In this document: positions 1-8,298 of the stretch, piece by piece | How the letters are laid out: each line of letters begins with the position of its first letter | Numbering within the stretch: position 1 is the first letter of the stretch | Origin: JAHEYG01 sp040403535 | Lineage (GTDB): Bacteria > Bacteroidota > Bacteroidia > B-17B0 > Aurantibacillaceae | Assembly (NCBI GenBank): GCA_040403535.1 | Contig: JBBAKL010000066.1 | Location: 1-16,636, forward strand | Direction: 5' to 3' | DNA: 16,636 nt | Position numbers and translations under genes: made by a program | Notes under the pieces: model-generated | What the model was told of the DNA's origin: nothing | The model's database searches: none | Seen by the model: the letters and a program-made list of their open reading frames with translations, nothing else

Positions 1-321
1 CCTACCAATTTACTAATTGTAAATAAAATTTATTTCGGTAAAAAAAGAGTGGCATTAAATACCGGCTTCCGTTACATGTTTCATTCCAATTACAAACCCT
101 ATATGTTTATTGAAGGTGAATACATCATTAAAGAAAAATTCACCATTACTGCTCATGTGGGTTACGGAGGATATACCCGCGTTAATTGTGGCTTAGCATT
201 TGTTTACAATGGTAAAGGATGGTTTGCTAAATTAGGAAGCAACAGCTTACAAGGCATTATCGCGCCTAAAATCGCGTATGGTCAAGGGTTATTTTTCAGT
301 GTTGCCAAAAAATTTAAATAA
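1..321 (+). CDS. C-terminal end of a putative outer-membrane beta-barrel protein (5' partial)
   Basis: The frame is open from the first base of the window to the TAA at 319-321, so this is the last 106 codons of a longer gene. A GTG at 49 could be read as a start, but codons 1-16 before it read through without a stop and look like the same protein. The visible part alternates polar and aromatic/hydrophobic residues in short strands separated by Gly/Asn/Lys turns, and it ends in an aromatic-rich strand (FFSVAKKFK), as outer-membrane barrels of Bacteroidota do. The segment GIIAPKIAYGQG resembles the end of DUF5723-type barrel proteins, from memory rather than from a search. Its stop overlaps the start of the next gene by one base, so the two are probably translated together. 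The family call is tentative; a PorP/SprF-like protein is an alternative. Confidence 0.6.
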   Translation, partial: PTNLLIVNKIYFGKKRVALNTGFRYMFHSNYKPYMFIEGEYIIKEKFTITAHVGYGGYTRVNCGLAFVYNGKGWFAKLGSNSLQGIIAPKIAYGQGLFFSVAKKFK

Positions 322-1784
322 TGAAAAGATTAATTGTGTCATATCTGATTTTTATTTCGTGTTTTATAAACGCACAGGCGCCTCACAAATTTTATTCGCG
401 CTTTGGTGGTTACGGACACGATGTTGGATATGGCATTGTTCAAACACTTAATGGACAATATGCAGTTACCGGTTCAACCAGCAGCTTTGGAAATGGCAAT
501 ACCGACGTATATTTAGCGTTGGTGGACAGCATGGGCTGGCCACGTTGGGAAAAATCATTCGGTGGTTTTAATAACGATATTGGCAGATCCATCATTCAAT
601 TAAAAGATTCGGGTTATGTAATTGCCGGTTACACCAATTCGTTTGGAAGTGGAGGTTACGATATGTATGTTATCAGAACCGATAAAAACGGAATCCTGAT
701 TTGGCAAAAAACATTTGGTGGATTGGATTGGGATTTTGGCTATGCTGTTAAAGAAGTAAATAATGGTGATAGTTTAATTATTTGCGGAAGTACATTTAGC
801 TATGGATATGGCAAATCAGACGGTTATATTGTAAAAACCGATATCAATGGCAATTTCCAATGGCAAAAAACCTATGGTGGCGCTGAAGAAGACGAATTCA
901 GATCCTTTACATTAACCTATAATAATCTATACGCCTTTGCCGGAACCAATAGAAGTTTAGGTGATGTTAAGGGAGATGTATGGATATTAAAAACAAATTT
1001 GGCAGGCGATTCTGTTTTAAACATCCGATACAACAAGAATAATCGAAAACAAAATATAAGCGATATTGAAGAAAATCCCAATACCCATAATTTCTTTACT
1101 TGTGGAGGCTATGACCAATACGGCTCCGACTCTACTTCCGCTGCAATTGTGATAATAAATGAAAACGGAACTTTTGTGTCAGAAGATTTTTTCTCATATC
1201 GTAAATTGATTGATGAACAATACTTGGGCTTGGCTCATAAAAAAAACAATGAATACATTTATATTCGTAAAAACGCATACCATTCATCCGGTAACAGAAA
1301 GTTGGAACCAATGGTTTCGCACTACTCCGATAATGTATATCTTAACGTAACCAGTTACGGATCAACAGAAGAAGATGAATTATTTGATATTGCTAAAACA
1401 AAGAGTAAAGGATTTTGTATGGTTGGCTACACCAAAGGATTTAGCTCTAACCTGTCGGACGTTTTTTTAGTTGTGATTGATAGCAATTCTATTGTAGGGG
1501 CAGCCAGTGCAGTAAACGTAAATGAAATATCAAAAAACGAAGCTGAGTTCGCGAAAATCTACCCAACTATAACCCGAAGTGAAGTCTATATTGAGCCCGG
1601 CGAAATGGAAAATACCCCGCTTAAATTAGAAGTTTATTCCGTTTTTGGTAGTAAGCTTTATAGTGAATCCATCCGTAATAATGGTAAAATTGACCTCTCA
1701 ACTTATCCTGACGGAACTTATCTGATCAACGTAATAGATCAACAAAACCGCGCCAAGTGCTTTAGAGTTGTTAAATTTCAATAG
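321..1784 (+). CDS. Secreted repeat (propeller-like) protein with T9SS type A sorting domain
   Basis: This is a 487-residue exported protein. Residues 1-19 form a signal peptide with a hydrophobic core, cleaved near NAQ-A. The mature part carries repeats of about 52 residues: FGG/YGG blocks lie near residues 28, 80, 132 and 185, each followed by an acidic/aromatic patch, then GY..(A/C)G.T.SFG and D.Y....D..G...W.K. A more diverged copy starts near 346. Such repeats normally fold as a beta-propeller. Residues about 409-487 match a T9SS type A C-terminal domain: IYPT, LEVYSVFG, IDLSTYPDGTYLINV and a basic end. Family knowledge predicts export across the outer membrane and surface attachment or release after CTD removal. 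The start codon overlaps the preceding TAA (TAATG), implying translational coupling. The ligand or enzymatic role is unknown and no catalytic motif is visible. Confidence 0.9.
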   Translation: MKRLIVSYLIFISCFINAQAPHKFYSRFGGYGHDVGYGIVQTLNGQYAVTGSTSSFGNGNTDVYLALVDSMGWPRWEKSFGGFNNDIGRSIIQLKDSGYVIAGYTNSFGSGGYDMYVIRTDKNGILIWQKTFGGLDWDFGYAVKEVNNGDSLIICGSTFSYGYGKSDGYIVKTDINGNFQWQKTYGGAEEDEFRSFTLTYNNLYAFAGTNRSLGDVKGDVWILKTNLAGDSVLNIRYNKNNRKQNISDIEENPNTHNFFTCGGYDQYGSDSTSAAIVIINENGTFVSEDFFSYRKLIDEQYLGLAHKKNNEYIYIRKNAYHSSGNRKLEPMVSHYSDNVYLNVTSYGSTEEDELFDIAKTKSKGFCMVGYTKGFSSNLSDVFLVVIDSNSIVGAASAVNVNEISKNEAEFAKIYPTITRSEVYIEPGEMENTPLKLEVYSVFGSKLYSESIRNNGKIDLSTYPDGTYLINVIDQQNRAKCFRVVKFQ

Positions 1785-1810
1785 ATAATTGTTTCTAACT
1801 TTTTCCCTCC

Positions 1811-1835
1811 ATTAATTTGTTAATTGTGTTTTTTT
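1811..1835 (+). terminator. Weak terminator-like hairpin after the T9SS cargo gene
   Basis: ATTAA-TTTG-TTAAT can form a 5-bp all-A/T stem with a 4-base loop, and a run of seven T follows after a few bases (1829-1835). It lies 27 bases after the stop at 1784, in the 111-base gap before the next plus-strand gene. The stem is very weak, so this is only a candidate and could be chance in AT-rich DNA. Confidence 0.2.
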
Positions 1836-1895
1836 GATATATTTAAATCATTATCTGACCCCCGTTGAGCAGATCATTTTAAGTAAAAAAACATT

Positions 1896-3893
1896 ATGAA
1901 ATATAAATTAACTCTTGTACTCATTCTTACTTTAAGTTTTGTATTCTCGCAAGTAACCAATACCCGTAAATGGAGAAAAACCGAAAACGACTCCATGCAG
2001 TACGCGTTAATCATGTACGATGAGAAAGAGTATTTATCCGCGTTACCCATTTATGAAAAGCTTTACCGTTCTCACCCGGAAGAAGTTTTCCTGAAATTTG
2101 TTTACGGCCGTTGTTGCATTTACAGAAGCGATAAGCATGAAGAAGCTTTACAACTTATATCAGAAGTTTATCAAAAAAACAAAAAAGCCGAAAACATAGA
2201 GTTTGATTTAGCACGTGCTTATCACTTAAATTACAAATTTGATGAAGCAATTGCTATGGCCGATCAATACATTGCCAATAAACGTGCTGTTGCTGAAGAT
2301 AAAATCACCGCAGAACAAATAAAAAAATACTGTCAAAATGGTAAAGTTTTATACGCTAACCCAACTAACGCAAAAATAACCAATGCCGGCTCCATCTTAA
2401 ATTCTGAAAACGAAGAGTATGTTCCTGTAGTTTCAGCTGACGAATCAATGATGATATTCACTTATGTAGGTAAAGAAAGTATGGGAGGTCGCCAAAATAA
2501 ATTAATGCAACCAAATGAATATGGTGATTATTATGAAGATGTTTTCCAATCGAAAAAAGTGAATGGCGAATGGACTAAACCAACACCTATAACTAACATC
2601 AATACCAATACTCATGACGCTGCTATTGCTATCAGTCCTGACGGACAAAAAATGTTTATATACCGCGATAACGGCGACGACCATGGTGATATTTACATTT
2701 CATATTTAAAAGACACCACCTGGACCGTGCCCGTTAAAATATTAGGCGAAGTAAATTCATTCGCATGGGAAGGTAGCTGCTCACTTACATCAGACGGAAA
2801 AACATTGTATTTCTCAAGTGAACGAAGCGGTGGTTATGGTGGTCGCGACATTTACCGCGCTTCCTTATTGCCCGATAGTACCTGGGGAAAAGTTGTCAAT
2901 CTGGGCGACACCATCAATACCGCTTTAGACGATGACGCACCTTTTATTCATCCTGACGGAATCACTCTATACTACAGTTCAAAAGGGAAAAACAGCATGG
3001 GAGGATACGATATATTCGAAGCTAAAATGAACACAAAAGATTCCTTGTTCAGAAGTCCACGTAATTTAGGATATCCAATCAATACAACCGATGATGATAT
3101 TTATTACGTGCTTTCAGCTAATGGAAAAACCGGTTATTATGCCAGCGGGAAGAAAGGCGGTTCGGGTTTAAAAGATTTGTATTTTGTTGATCCGGGTACT
3201 ACAGAAAAAGCACCTGCGGTATGTTTAGTTAAAGGTAACATTACATTTAACAAACAACCGGTAGAAGGAAATATTTCAGTTATTGTTACTTCTAAAAACA
3301 ATGAAGTATACGCTAATTTAAAATCGAACACAGCAACCGGACATTACGTAACCACCTTCCCGCCAGGTGCCAATTATAAAGTAACATTAACTTATCAGAA
3401 TTACTATCCACGCACACTTGAATTTGATGCTACTAACATAACTCAATACACAGAAAAAGTTTTAGATGTTGATTTCAGCATTCCGCCTGACACAGCTAAA
3501 CCGGTGGTTGTTTTTGACACCTTACCAAAAAATCCGGATGATGGGTTTACAACTGTTTGGAAACTTCAGGAAAAAGCAAAAAAATACGCACGCAAATATG
3601 GCAATATAAGCGCTGAAGGACTAATCTTTAAAGTTCAGATTGCAGCTTACAAAAAACCTAGAAATTACAAATACGGACACTTAAAAGGTTTAGGTAAAGT
3701 AGAGAAGCTATTGTTAAAAGACGGAATTACACGTATGACGATTGGCGGTAACTTTAAAACTTTGGGCACCGCTTATTCCCACATGAAGAAGGTTATCATT
3801 GCGGGCCAAAGCGATGCGTTTGTAACAGTGATGTACAAAGGCAAACGTATTTACCTGGAAGACCTTGAGAAAATGGGGATTTTCAAAAAGTAA
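1896..3893 (+). CDS. PorE-like periplasmic protein: TPR, PD40 propeller, CarboxypepD_reg-like, SPOR tail
   Basis: This 665-residue protein has a signal peptide (1-18, hydrophobic core ending VFSQ). Residues about 32-150 form helical pairs typical of TPRs (YLSALPIYEKLYRSHPEE; FDEAIAMADQYI). Residues about 165-430 hold PD40/WD40-like strands with repeated D-G-x-(T/K)-(L/M)-Y/F-(F/Y)-S-S motifs, G-G-Y/R-D-I-(Y/F) turns and an (L/I)G..(I/V)N motif, forming a beta-propeller. Residues about 441-525 resemble a carboxypeptidase-regulatory/CNA-B-like beta-sandwich. Residues about 576-650 read as a SPOR domain (FKVQIAAYKKP, then GNFKTLGTAYSHMKK, then DAFVTVMYKGKRI), which binds peptidoglycan in known members. 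The TPR-propeller-CRD order is that of PorE, a T9SS-associated protein, in which an OmpA-type domain follows instead. A structural role linking envelope or T9SS machinery to peptidoglycan is inferred. The nearest upstream gene encodes a T9SS cargo protein. Confidence 0.88.
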   Translation: MKYKLTLVLILTLSFVFSQVTNTRKWRKTENDSMQYALIMYDEKEYLSALPIYEKLYRSHPEEVFLKFVYGRCCIYRSDKHEEALQLISEVYQKNKKAENIEFDLARAYHLNYKFDEAIAMADQYIANKRAVAEDKITAEQIKKYCQNGKVLYANPTNAKITNAGSILNSENEEYVPVVSADESMMIFTYVGKESMGGRQNKLMQPNEYGDYYEDVFQSKKVNGEWTKPTPITNINTNTHDAAIAISPDGQKMFIYRDNGDDHGDIYISYLKDTTWTVPVKILGEVNSFAWEGSCSLTSDGKTLYFSSERSGGYGGRDIYRASLLPDSTWGKVVNLGDTINTALDDDAPFIHPDGITLYYSSKGKNSMGGYDIFEAKMNTKDSLFRSPRNLGYPINTTDDDIYYVLSANGKTGYYASGKKGGSGLKDLYFVDPGTTEKAPAVCLVKGNITFNKQPVEGNISVIVTSKNNEVYANLKSNTATGHYVTTFPPGANYKVTLTYQNYYPRTLEFDATNITQYTEKVLDVDFSIPPDTAKPVVVFDTLPKNPDDGFTTVWKLQEKAKKYARKYGNISAEGLIFKVQIAAYKKPRNYKYGHLKGLGKVEKLLLKDGITRMTIGGNFKTLGTAYSHMKKVIIAGQSDAFVTVMYKGKRIYLEDLEKMGIFKK

Positions 3894-5318
3894 TTAATCT
3901 CTATTACCGGAAATCATAGATTTATAATCCGGCTCCCGAATAAGTTTATTGAATTCAATTAACTGTTCAGGAGTCGGATTTTCTGTTTTCAATGAAAAAT
4001 AAAAAGCTTCTTTTGTCATGCCTGTTGGATGAATTAAGGCATACTTATATTTCCACGACATATCATAATTCAACTTTACAAAAAACAAAACAAGAGCTAA
4101 TGCCAATGATTTAACAACGTAAGTACTAAGCTTATTCTTATTAAATGAATCCATTATAAATGTAAAAAAAGATGCTAACGGAATAGCTAACACGGCATAA
4201 TGTTGTACAATGGCTCTGCATCCAAATGAACCACCAAAACTCCAATCCCACCAACAACTCAATAAATAAACGTTAGCCAATAAATAGATTAAAACGAACA
4301 ACGTGAATGATTTATTCGTTTTAAACAGTAACAGTATTCCAATTAAAGATAATGCCATAACAGGAGTATAAATTAACCATCCTTTACGGTAACTAAACAA
4401 GAAATTGATTATTTGCGGATCGTTAAAGAAGAACCGTTCTCCGGGATTGTAAGTAAAAACAAACCAACTACCCGAATAAATTTTCCAGTATGCTAACTGG
4501 AGTAACCATGGTAGCATAAACACCAGCAAACCCCAAAATAAAGTTACTCCCATTGTTTTAAATTCTTGTATTCGGACTTTAAAGGCATTTACAGAATCCA
4601 CTTTATATAATAAAGGCAACAGCATAATAACTATATCTGTTGGACGAATTAATACAGCAAAGCCTGCCGTTGCAATAAAGACATAGAAATACTTTACGAC
4701 TTTTGTTTCATCCCATTTAAAATAAAAATAAAGTGCCAGCGACAAAACAAAAAATAAATATGAATGAGACATTTCACCCCATCCAAAAGTATAGTAAAAC
4801 AAATTACTTGCTAAAAAAACGGCAAGCAAGGTAAGCAATGTTACATACTCACTAAAAAAACGCAATAAAACCTTTCTTAATAACCATAAACCAATTAACG
4901 CATACAATAAGGTTCCGATATGTAATGCCCATCTATACGGTAATGAATAACCATCCTCCTTGTAATCATTCCTCTTAGCGAATTGATGGCCCGCAAAAAA
5001 AAACGGAGCATATAAAACGGCCATGCCATAAGTGGTTCGTGCTATTTTATTACCGTTAGGGGCAGTAACTGTCCAATAATTATTCGGATACTTAAAACTT
5101 AAATCATGATGAATGAAGGCTGCAGGTAAATAACAATAAAACTGATCAACATCATGCACCAGAGGAAAATTATCGGCTTTAAAATTAACCCAGCGATTAT
5201 ATCGGTCTATCGTAAAAAAAACAAAGAAAATGAATAATAGCAGTGTAGGCTTTTTAATTAAAACTGTTATTCCTGATAAGAGTGATTTCATTTTAATCAA
5301 AAGGCTATTTAAGCTCAT
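3894..5318 (-). CDS. Polytopic membrane protein, GT-C glycosyltransferase-like
   Basis: This 474-residue protein has roughly ten hydrophobic segments, starting near residues 24-36, 95-110, 132-149 and 160-177 and continuing to 399-415. A soluble loop after the first segment contains an acidic pair (D56, D58 in HDVDQFYCYLPA), where GT-C enzymes such as ArnT/PMT relatives carry their catalytic acid. Other recognisable features are RPTD (225-228), the FSYRKGWLIYTPV segment (308-320) and a WWDWSFGGSFGCR segment (356-368), both reminiscent of Bacteroidota GT39/GT87-like proteins. A role in transferring sugar from a polyprenyl-phosphate donor at the membrane is inferred; substrate unknown. The chosen ATG makes the gene overlap the sirtuin gene by 14 bases. 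An ATG at codon 10 (5291) would leave a 13-base gap and is also plausible. The stop abuts the stop of the convergent PorE-like gene with no spacer. Confidence 0.8.
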   Translation of the reverse strand: MSLNSLLIKMKSLLSGITVLIKKPTLLLFIFFVFFTIDRYNRWVNFKADNFPLVHDVDQFYCYLPAAFIHHDLSFKYPNNYWTVTAPNGNKIARTTYGMAVLYAPFFFAGHQFAKRNDYKEDGYSLPYRWALHIGTLLYALIGLWLLRKVLLRFFSEYVTLLTLLAVFLASNLFYYTFGWGEMSHSYLFFVLSLALYFYFKWDETKVVKYFYVFIATAGFAVLIRPTDIVIMLLPLLYKVDSVNAFKVRIQEFKTMGVTLFWGLLVFMLPWLLQLAYWKIYSGSWFVFTYNPGERFFFNDPQIINFLFSYRKGWLIYTPVMALSLIGILLLFKTNKSFTLFVLIYLLANVYLLSCWWDWSFGGSFGCRAIVQHYAVLAIPLASFFTFIMDSFNKNKLSTYVVKSLALALVLFFVKLNYDMSWKYKYALIHPTGMTKEAFYFSLKTENPTPEQLIEFNKLIREPDYKSMISGNRD

Positions 5319-5988
5319 TTATAAAAGTACGCATTCCTTCAGTTGCAACTTTTTTTATGTGTTTCAAATTACTTACGTAATCAAGGTTAAAATCACCCGG
5401 ATCAATTAACCATTTAGCTGAGGAAGCCGGTACATAATTCAGAATTCCTGCAGCAGGATACACATTTAATGAAGTTCCTATTACCAGAAAAATTTCTGCT
5501 CTTTCTGCATGCATAATGGCATGATCCATTTCCGGAACCATTTCTCCAAACCAAACAATATGAGGTCTTAGTTGTGATCCTTTTTCACAAAATTCACCCA
5601 TTTTAATTTCCCATTTATTAATCGGATAAATTAATTTAGGAACAGCGGTACTTCTTACTTTCATAATTTCTCCATGTAAATGAAGGACCTTCTTACTCCC
5701 TGCTCTTTCGTGTAAATCATCAATATTCTGAGTAATAATCTGAACGTCGTAAGTGTTTTCTAATTGAGCAATTAAACGATGTGCTTCGTTAGGCTTTGCC
5801 TCCATTACCTGCTTACGGCGCATGTTGTAAAACTCGGTAACCAAAGCCGGATCTCGTTCCCATGCTTCCGGTGTGGCCACATCTTCAATGCGGTATTGTT
5901 CCCATAACCCACCTGAATCTCTAAATGTTTTGAGTCCACTTTCAGCGCTAATTCCAGCGCCACTAAATATGATTAACTTCTTTTTCAA
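5305..5988 (-). CDS. cobB: Sirtuin NAD-dependent protein deacylase (class III, CobB/SIRT5-like)
   Basis: This 227-residue cytoplasmic enzyme removes acyl groups from lysines using NAD+, giving nicotinamide and O-acyl-ADP-ribose. It starts with the Rossmann/NAD motif GAGISAESGLKTFRD (10-24), then TQNIDDLHERAG (86-97), the catalytic His105 in LHLHGE, and the GTSLNVYPAAG nucleotide motif (171-181). Tyr54 and Arg57 (FYNMRR) correspond to the Tyr-x-x-Arg pair that lets CobB/SIRT5 accept succinyl- and malonyl-lysine, so broad deacylase activity is predicted. Oddity: the zinc-binding cysteines are absent. The only cysteine is Cys134, in the small-domain region (GEFCEKGSQLRPHIVWFGE). It begins 17 bases after the peptidase gene stop and overlaps the next gene, suggesting an operon. 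Confidence 0.95.
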   Translation of the reverse strand: MKKKLIIFSGAGISAESGLKTFRDSGGLWEQYRIEDVATPEAWERDPALVTEFYNMRRKQVMEAKPNEAHRLIAQLENTYDVQIITQNIDDLHERAGSKKVLHLHGEIMKVRSTAVPKLIYPINKWEIKMGEFCEKGSQLRPHIVWFGEMVPEMDHAIMHAERAEIFLVIGTSLNVYPAAGILNYVPASSAKWLIDPGDFNLDYVSNLKHIKKVATEGMRTFINELK

Positions 5989-6005
5989 TTATTAATCAAT
6001 ATAGT

Positions 6006-8177
6006 TTATAAATTCTGCTTTACAAAATTCAACATCTTTCCAAACAAATGCATGCGGGTTAATCCGCCGTAAATTCCATGATTTTTATTTGGATAGGTCA
6101 TAAACTCAAAAGGTACATTATGCATAATCATAGCCTTAGCCATTTCCATACTGTTTTGATAATGCACATTATCATCGGCACTTCCATGAACTAATAAAAA
6201 TTTACCCTTTATACTTTTTACAAAATTAACCGGTGAATTATCTTCATATCCGCTTTTGTTATCGGCAGGTTTTCTTAAAAATCTCTCGGTATAAATATTG
6301 TCGTAAAACTTCCAATTGGTTACGGGAGCAACAGCTATGGCAGTTTTAAAATAATCAGCTCCTTTTGTAATTAATAAGGAAGCCATATAACCACCATAAC
6401 TCCAACCCTGAAATCCAATTCTTGTCTTATCTACATATGGCAAACTACCTAAATATTTCGCGGATTCAATCTGATCGATGGTTTCCAGTTTACCCAACTG
6501 TAAATACGTGCAATGTTTAAACTGGCGCCCGCGACCTAATGTACCTCTTCCGTCCACACAAACTACCATATAACCTTCCTGCGCTAATAATTGGTGCCAC
6601 CAGAATTCAAAAGAATCCCATGAATTATTAACTTCATTTGAACCCGGACCGTTATAAGCAAACATATAAACCGGATATTTCTTAGAAGCGTCGAAATTAT
6701 GCGGCTTAATCATAAAGCCATTTAACTCAATTCCCTCTGATGTTTTAAACGCGAAAAATTCTTTTTGTGAAAGCTGAAAAGTTTTCATTTTCTCTTTCAA
6801 CCGCGCATTATCTTCCAGTACTTTAATAAGTTTTCCGTCGGCGCTGTGCAATTCATGTACCGGAGGGGTATTTGCATTACTGTACTTGCTTACATAATAC
6901 TTAAAACCATTAGTAAAATCAGCATCGGTGGTACCCTGGCCGTTAGAAAGTAATTTTTTATTACTGCCATTTAACTTAATACTGTACAAATCGCGGTTAA
7001 TGGCGCCTCGTTCGGTTGAAGTGTAAAATAATGTTTTTGATTTTTCATCGTAACCTTTAAACTCTATTACATCCCAATTACCTTTTGTGATCTGATTAAT
7101 TAGCTTTCCATTGTTGTCATAATAATAAAGATGATTGAATTCATCCATTTCGCTGCTCCAGATAAAACCGCTGTTGTCTGAAAGGAACGTTAAATTATCC
7201 GAAATATCGATATAGGTTTTAGCTTCTTCCGTTAATATTACTTTTGAAGTATTGGCAAATGCATTAGCAAACAAGATCTCTACCTTATTTTGCAAACGAT
7301 TCATACGTTGGATGCATAATGTATTTGCATCGTTAGTCCAGTTAATGCGCGGGATATAGATATCTTTTTCGCCGCTAATATCGGCTGTGGTGGTTTTAGC
7401 GCCCGTTACATCATAAATATGAACCGAAACAATTGAATTGTCCTCTCCTGCTTTTGGGTATTTAAATGTTACTTTTTCGGGATATAAGCCTCCGTTGTAC
7501 ATATCCATGCTGTACTCCTTAACGTTGGTTTCATCAAACTTCACATAGGCTAAATATTTACCATCTTTATTCCAGCAAAAATAATTGGCTTTAGAAAATT
7601 CTTCCTCATAAACCCAATCGGCCCAGCCGTTTTTTACTTTGTTATCGGCGCCATCATTAGTTACCTGAATTTCCTCACCGGAATCCAGATTTTTAATAAA
7701 CAAATTGTTATTACGTACAAATGCTACTTTTTTACAATCAGGTGAGAAAGTCGGAAACATTTGTTTACCATTAGCACTGAGTTCAATTACCTTTTTTGCA
7801 TTTATGTCATAAATAATATGATTTGCTTTAGAAGAGCGTCGGTAAATTTGTTCCGATTCTGTTTTTAGGATAATCTTAGTTTCATCCGGACTAAACTGAT
7901 ATCCGCTCAATGAAATTGTTTTACCATTCAACTTCACATCTTCTCCCTTCACTAATATTTCCACTTTCTTTCCGGTTTTAATGCTGTATTTTACCAGATT
8001 ATTCATTTCGCCTACCTGCTCCAGATCAGTATAATTCTGACCATCGTTCATGGCATTATACCCATCGGTAGAAGCGGGCATAAAACTATACTTTTGCCAA
8101 ATGTCTTCAAGGGTAATTTTATTTTGAGCATTTAAAGTTGCCGCAATAAATAATAATGAAATGATTATCTTTTTCAT
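6006..8177 (-). CDS. Dipeptidyl peptidase IV (S9 family serine peptidase)
   Basis: This 723-residue exported peptidase is predicted to release X-Pro (or X-Ala) dipeptides from the N-termini of peptides in the periplasm or at the cell surface. Residues 1-17 form a signal peptide ending NAQ. Residues about 35-470 form the DPP IV N-terminal propeller, including the double-Glu substrate anchor in WVYEEEF (about 191-192), the hallmark of DPP IV. The C-terminal alpha/beta hydrolase domain (about 475-723) has the nucleophile Ser593 in GWSYGGY, Asp668 in HGSADDNVH and His700 in KNHGIYG. The Asp-to-His spacing of 32 is the same as in human DPP IV. Length is typical of bacterial members. It is the first gene of a likely peptidase-sirtuin-GT-C operon and diverges from the response regulator gene across a 121-base gap. 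There is no T9SS sorting domain, so it probably stays in the periplasm. Confidence 0.95.
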   Translation of the reverse strand: MKKIIISLLFIAATLNAQNKITLEDIWQKYSFMPASTDGYNAMNDGQNYTDLEQVGEMNNLVKYSIKTGKKVEILVKGEDVKLNGKTISLSGYQFSPDETKIILKTESEQIYRRSSKANHIIYDINAKKVIELSANGKQMFPTFSPDCKKVAFVRNNNLFIKNLDSGEEIQVTNDGADNKVKNGWADWVYEEEFSKANYFCWNKDGKYLAYVKFDETNVKEYSMDMYNGGLYPEKVTFKYPKAGEDNSIVSVHIYDVTGAKTTTADISGEKDIYIPRINWTNDANTLCIQRMNRLQNKVEILFANAFANTSKVILTEEAKTYIDISDNLTFLSDNSGFIWSSEMDEFNHLYYYDNNGKLINQITKGNWDVIEFKGYDEKSKTLFYTSTERGAINRDLYSIKLNGSNKKLLSNGQGTTDADFTNGFKYYVSKYSNANTPPVHELHSADGKLIKVLEDNARLKEKMKTFQLSQKEFFAFKTSEGIELNGFMIKPHNFDASKKYPVYMFAYNGPGSNEVNNSWDSFEFWWHQLLAQEGYMVVCVDGRGTLGRGRQFKHCTYLQLGKLETIDQIESAKYLGSLPYVDKTRIGFQGWSYGGYMASLLITKGADYFKTAIAVAPVTNWKFYDNIYTERFLRKPADNKSGYEDNSPVNFVKSIKGKFLLVHGSADDNVHYQNSMEMAKAMIMHNVPFEFMTYPNKNHGIYGGLTRMHLFGKMLNFVKQNL

Positions 8178-8267
8178 TGGAGTATTTTTTTGTGAATTTA
8201 AGCATTTAGATGATTTTACTCAATTTATACTGCTTTTCAATAAGTTTTTAATAAAATTCTGATTTCA

Positions 8268-8298
8268 TTTGTTATATTAGCGTAACAATATACTTTTT
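8268..8298 (+). promoter_or_regulatory. Candidate Bacteroidota-type promoter with inverted repeat before the response regulator
   Basis: TTTG at 8268-8271 is followed after 19 bases by TACTTTTT (8291-8298), one base off the Bacteroidota TAnnTTTG -7 element, at a spacing typical of the -33/-7 pair. Between them lies a perfect inverted repeat TTGTTA-N8-TAACAA (8269-8288) that could be an operator. A caveat: the -7-like box touches the ATG at 8299, which would place the usual transcription start inside the codon. Either the real start site is closer than usual or the box is chance. The gap 8178-8298 must also hold the divergent peptidase promoter, which I could not assign. Confidence 0.3.

Noticed and set aside
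49..321. Independent 90-residue gene starting at GTG 49
   Set aside because: The reading frame continues upstream to base 1 without a stop and with matching composition, so it is the end of a longer gene.
540..900. Possible DNA tandem repeats within the T9SS type A gene
   Set aside because: The periodicity is at the protein level (about 52 residues per repeat); the DNA copies are too diverged to be a recent repeat expansion.
1853..1874. Inverted repeat ATCTG-N12-CAGAT upstream of the PorE-like gene
   Set aside because: Five-base arms with a 12-base loop are expected by chance; there is no nearby promoter match to support an operator.
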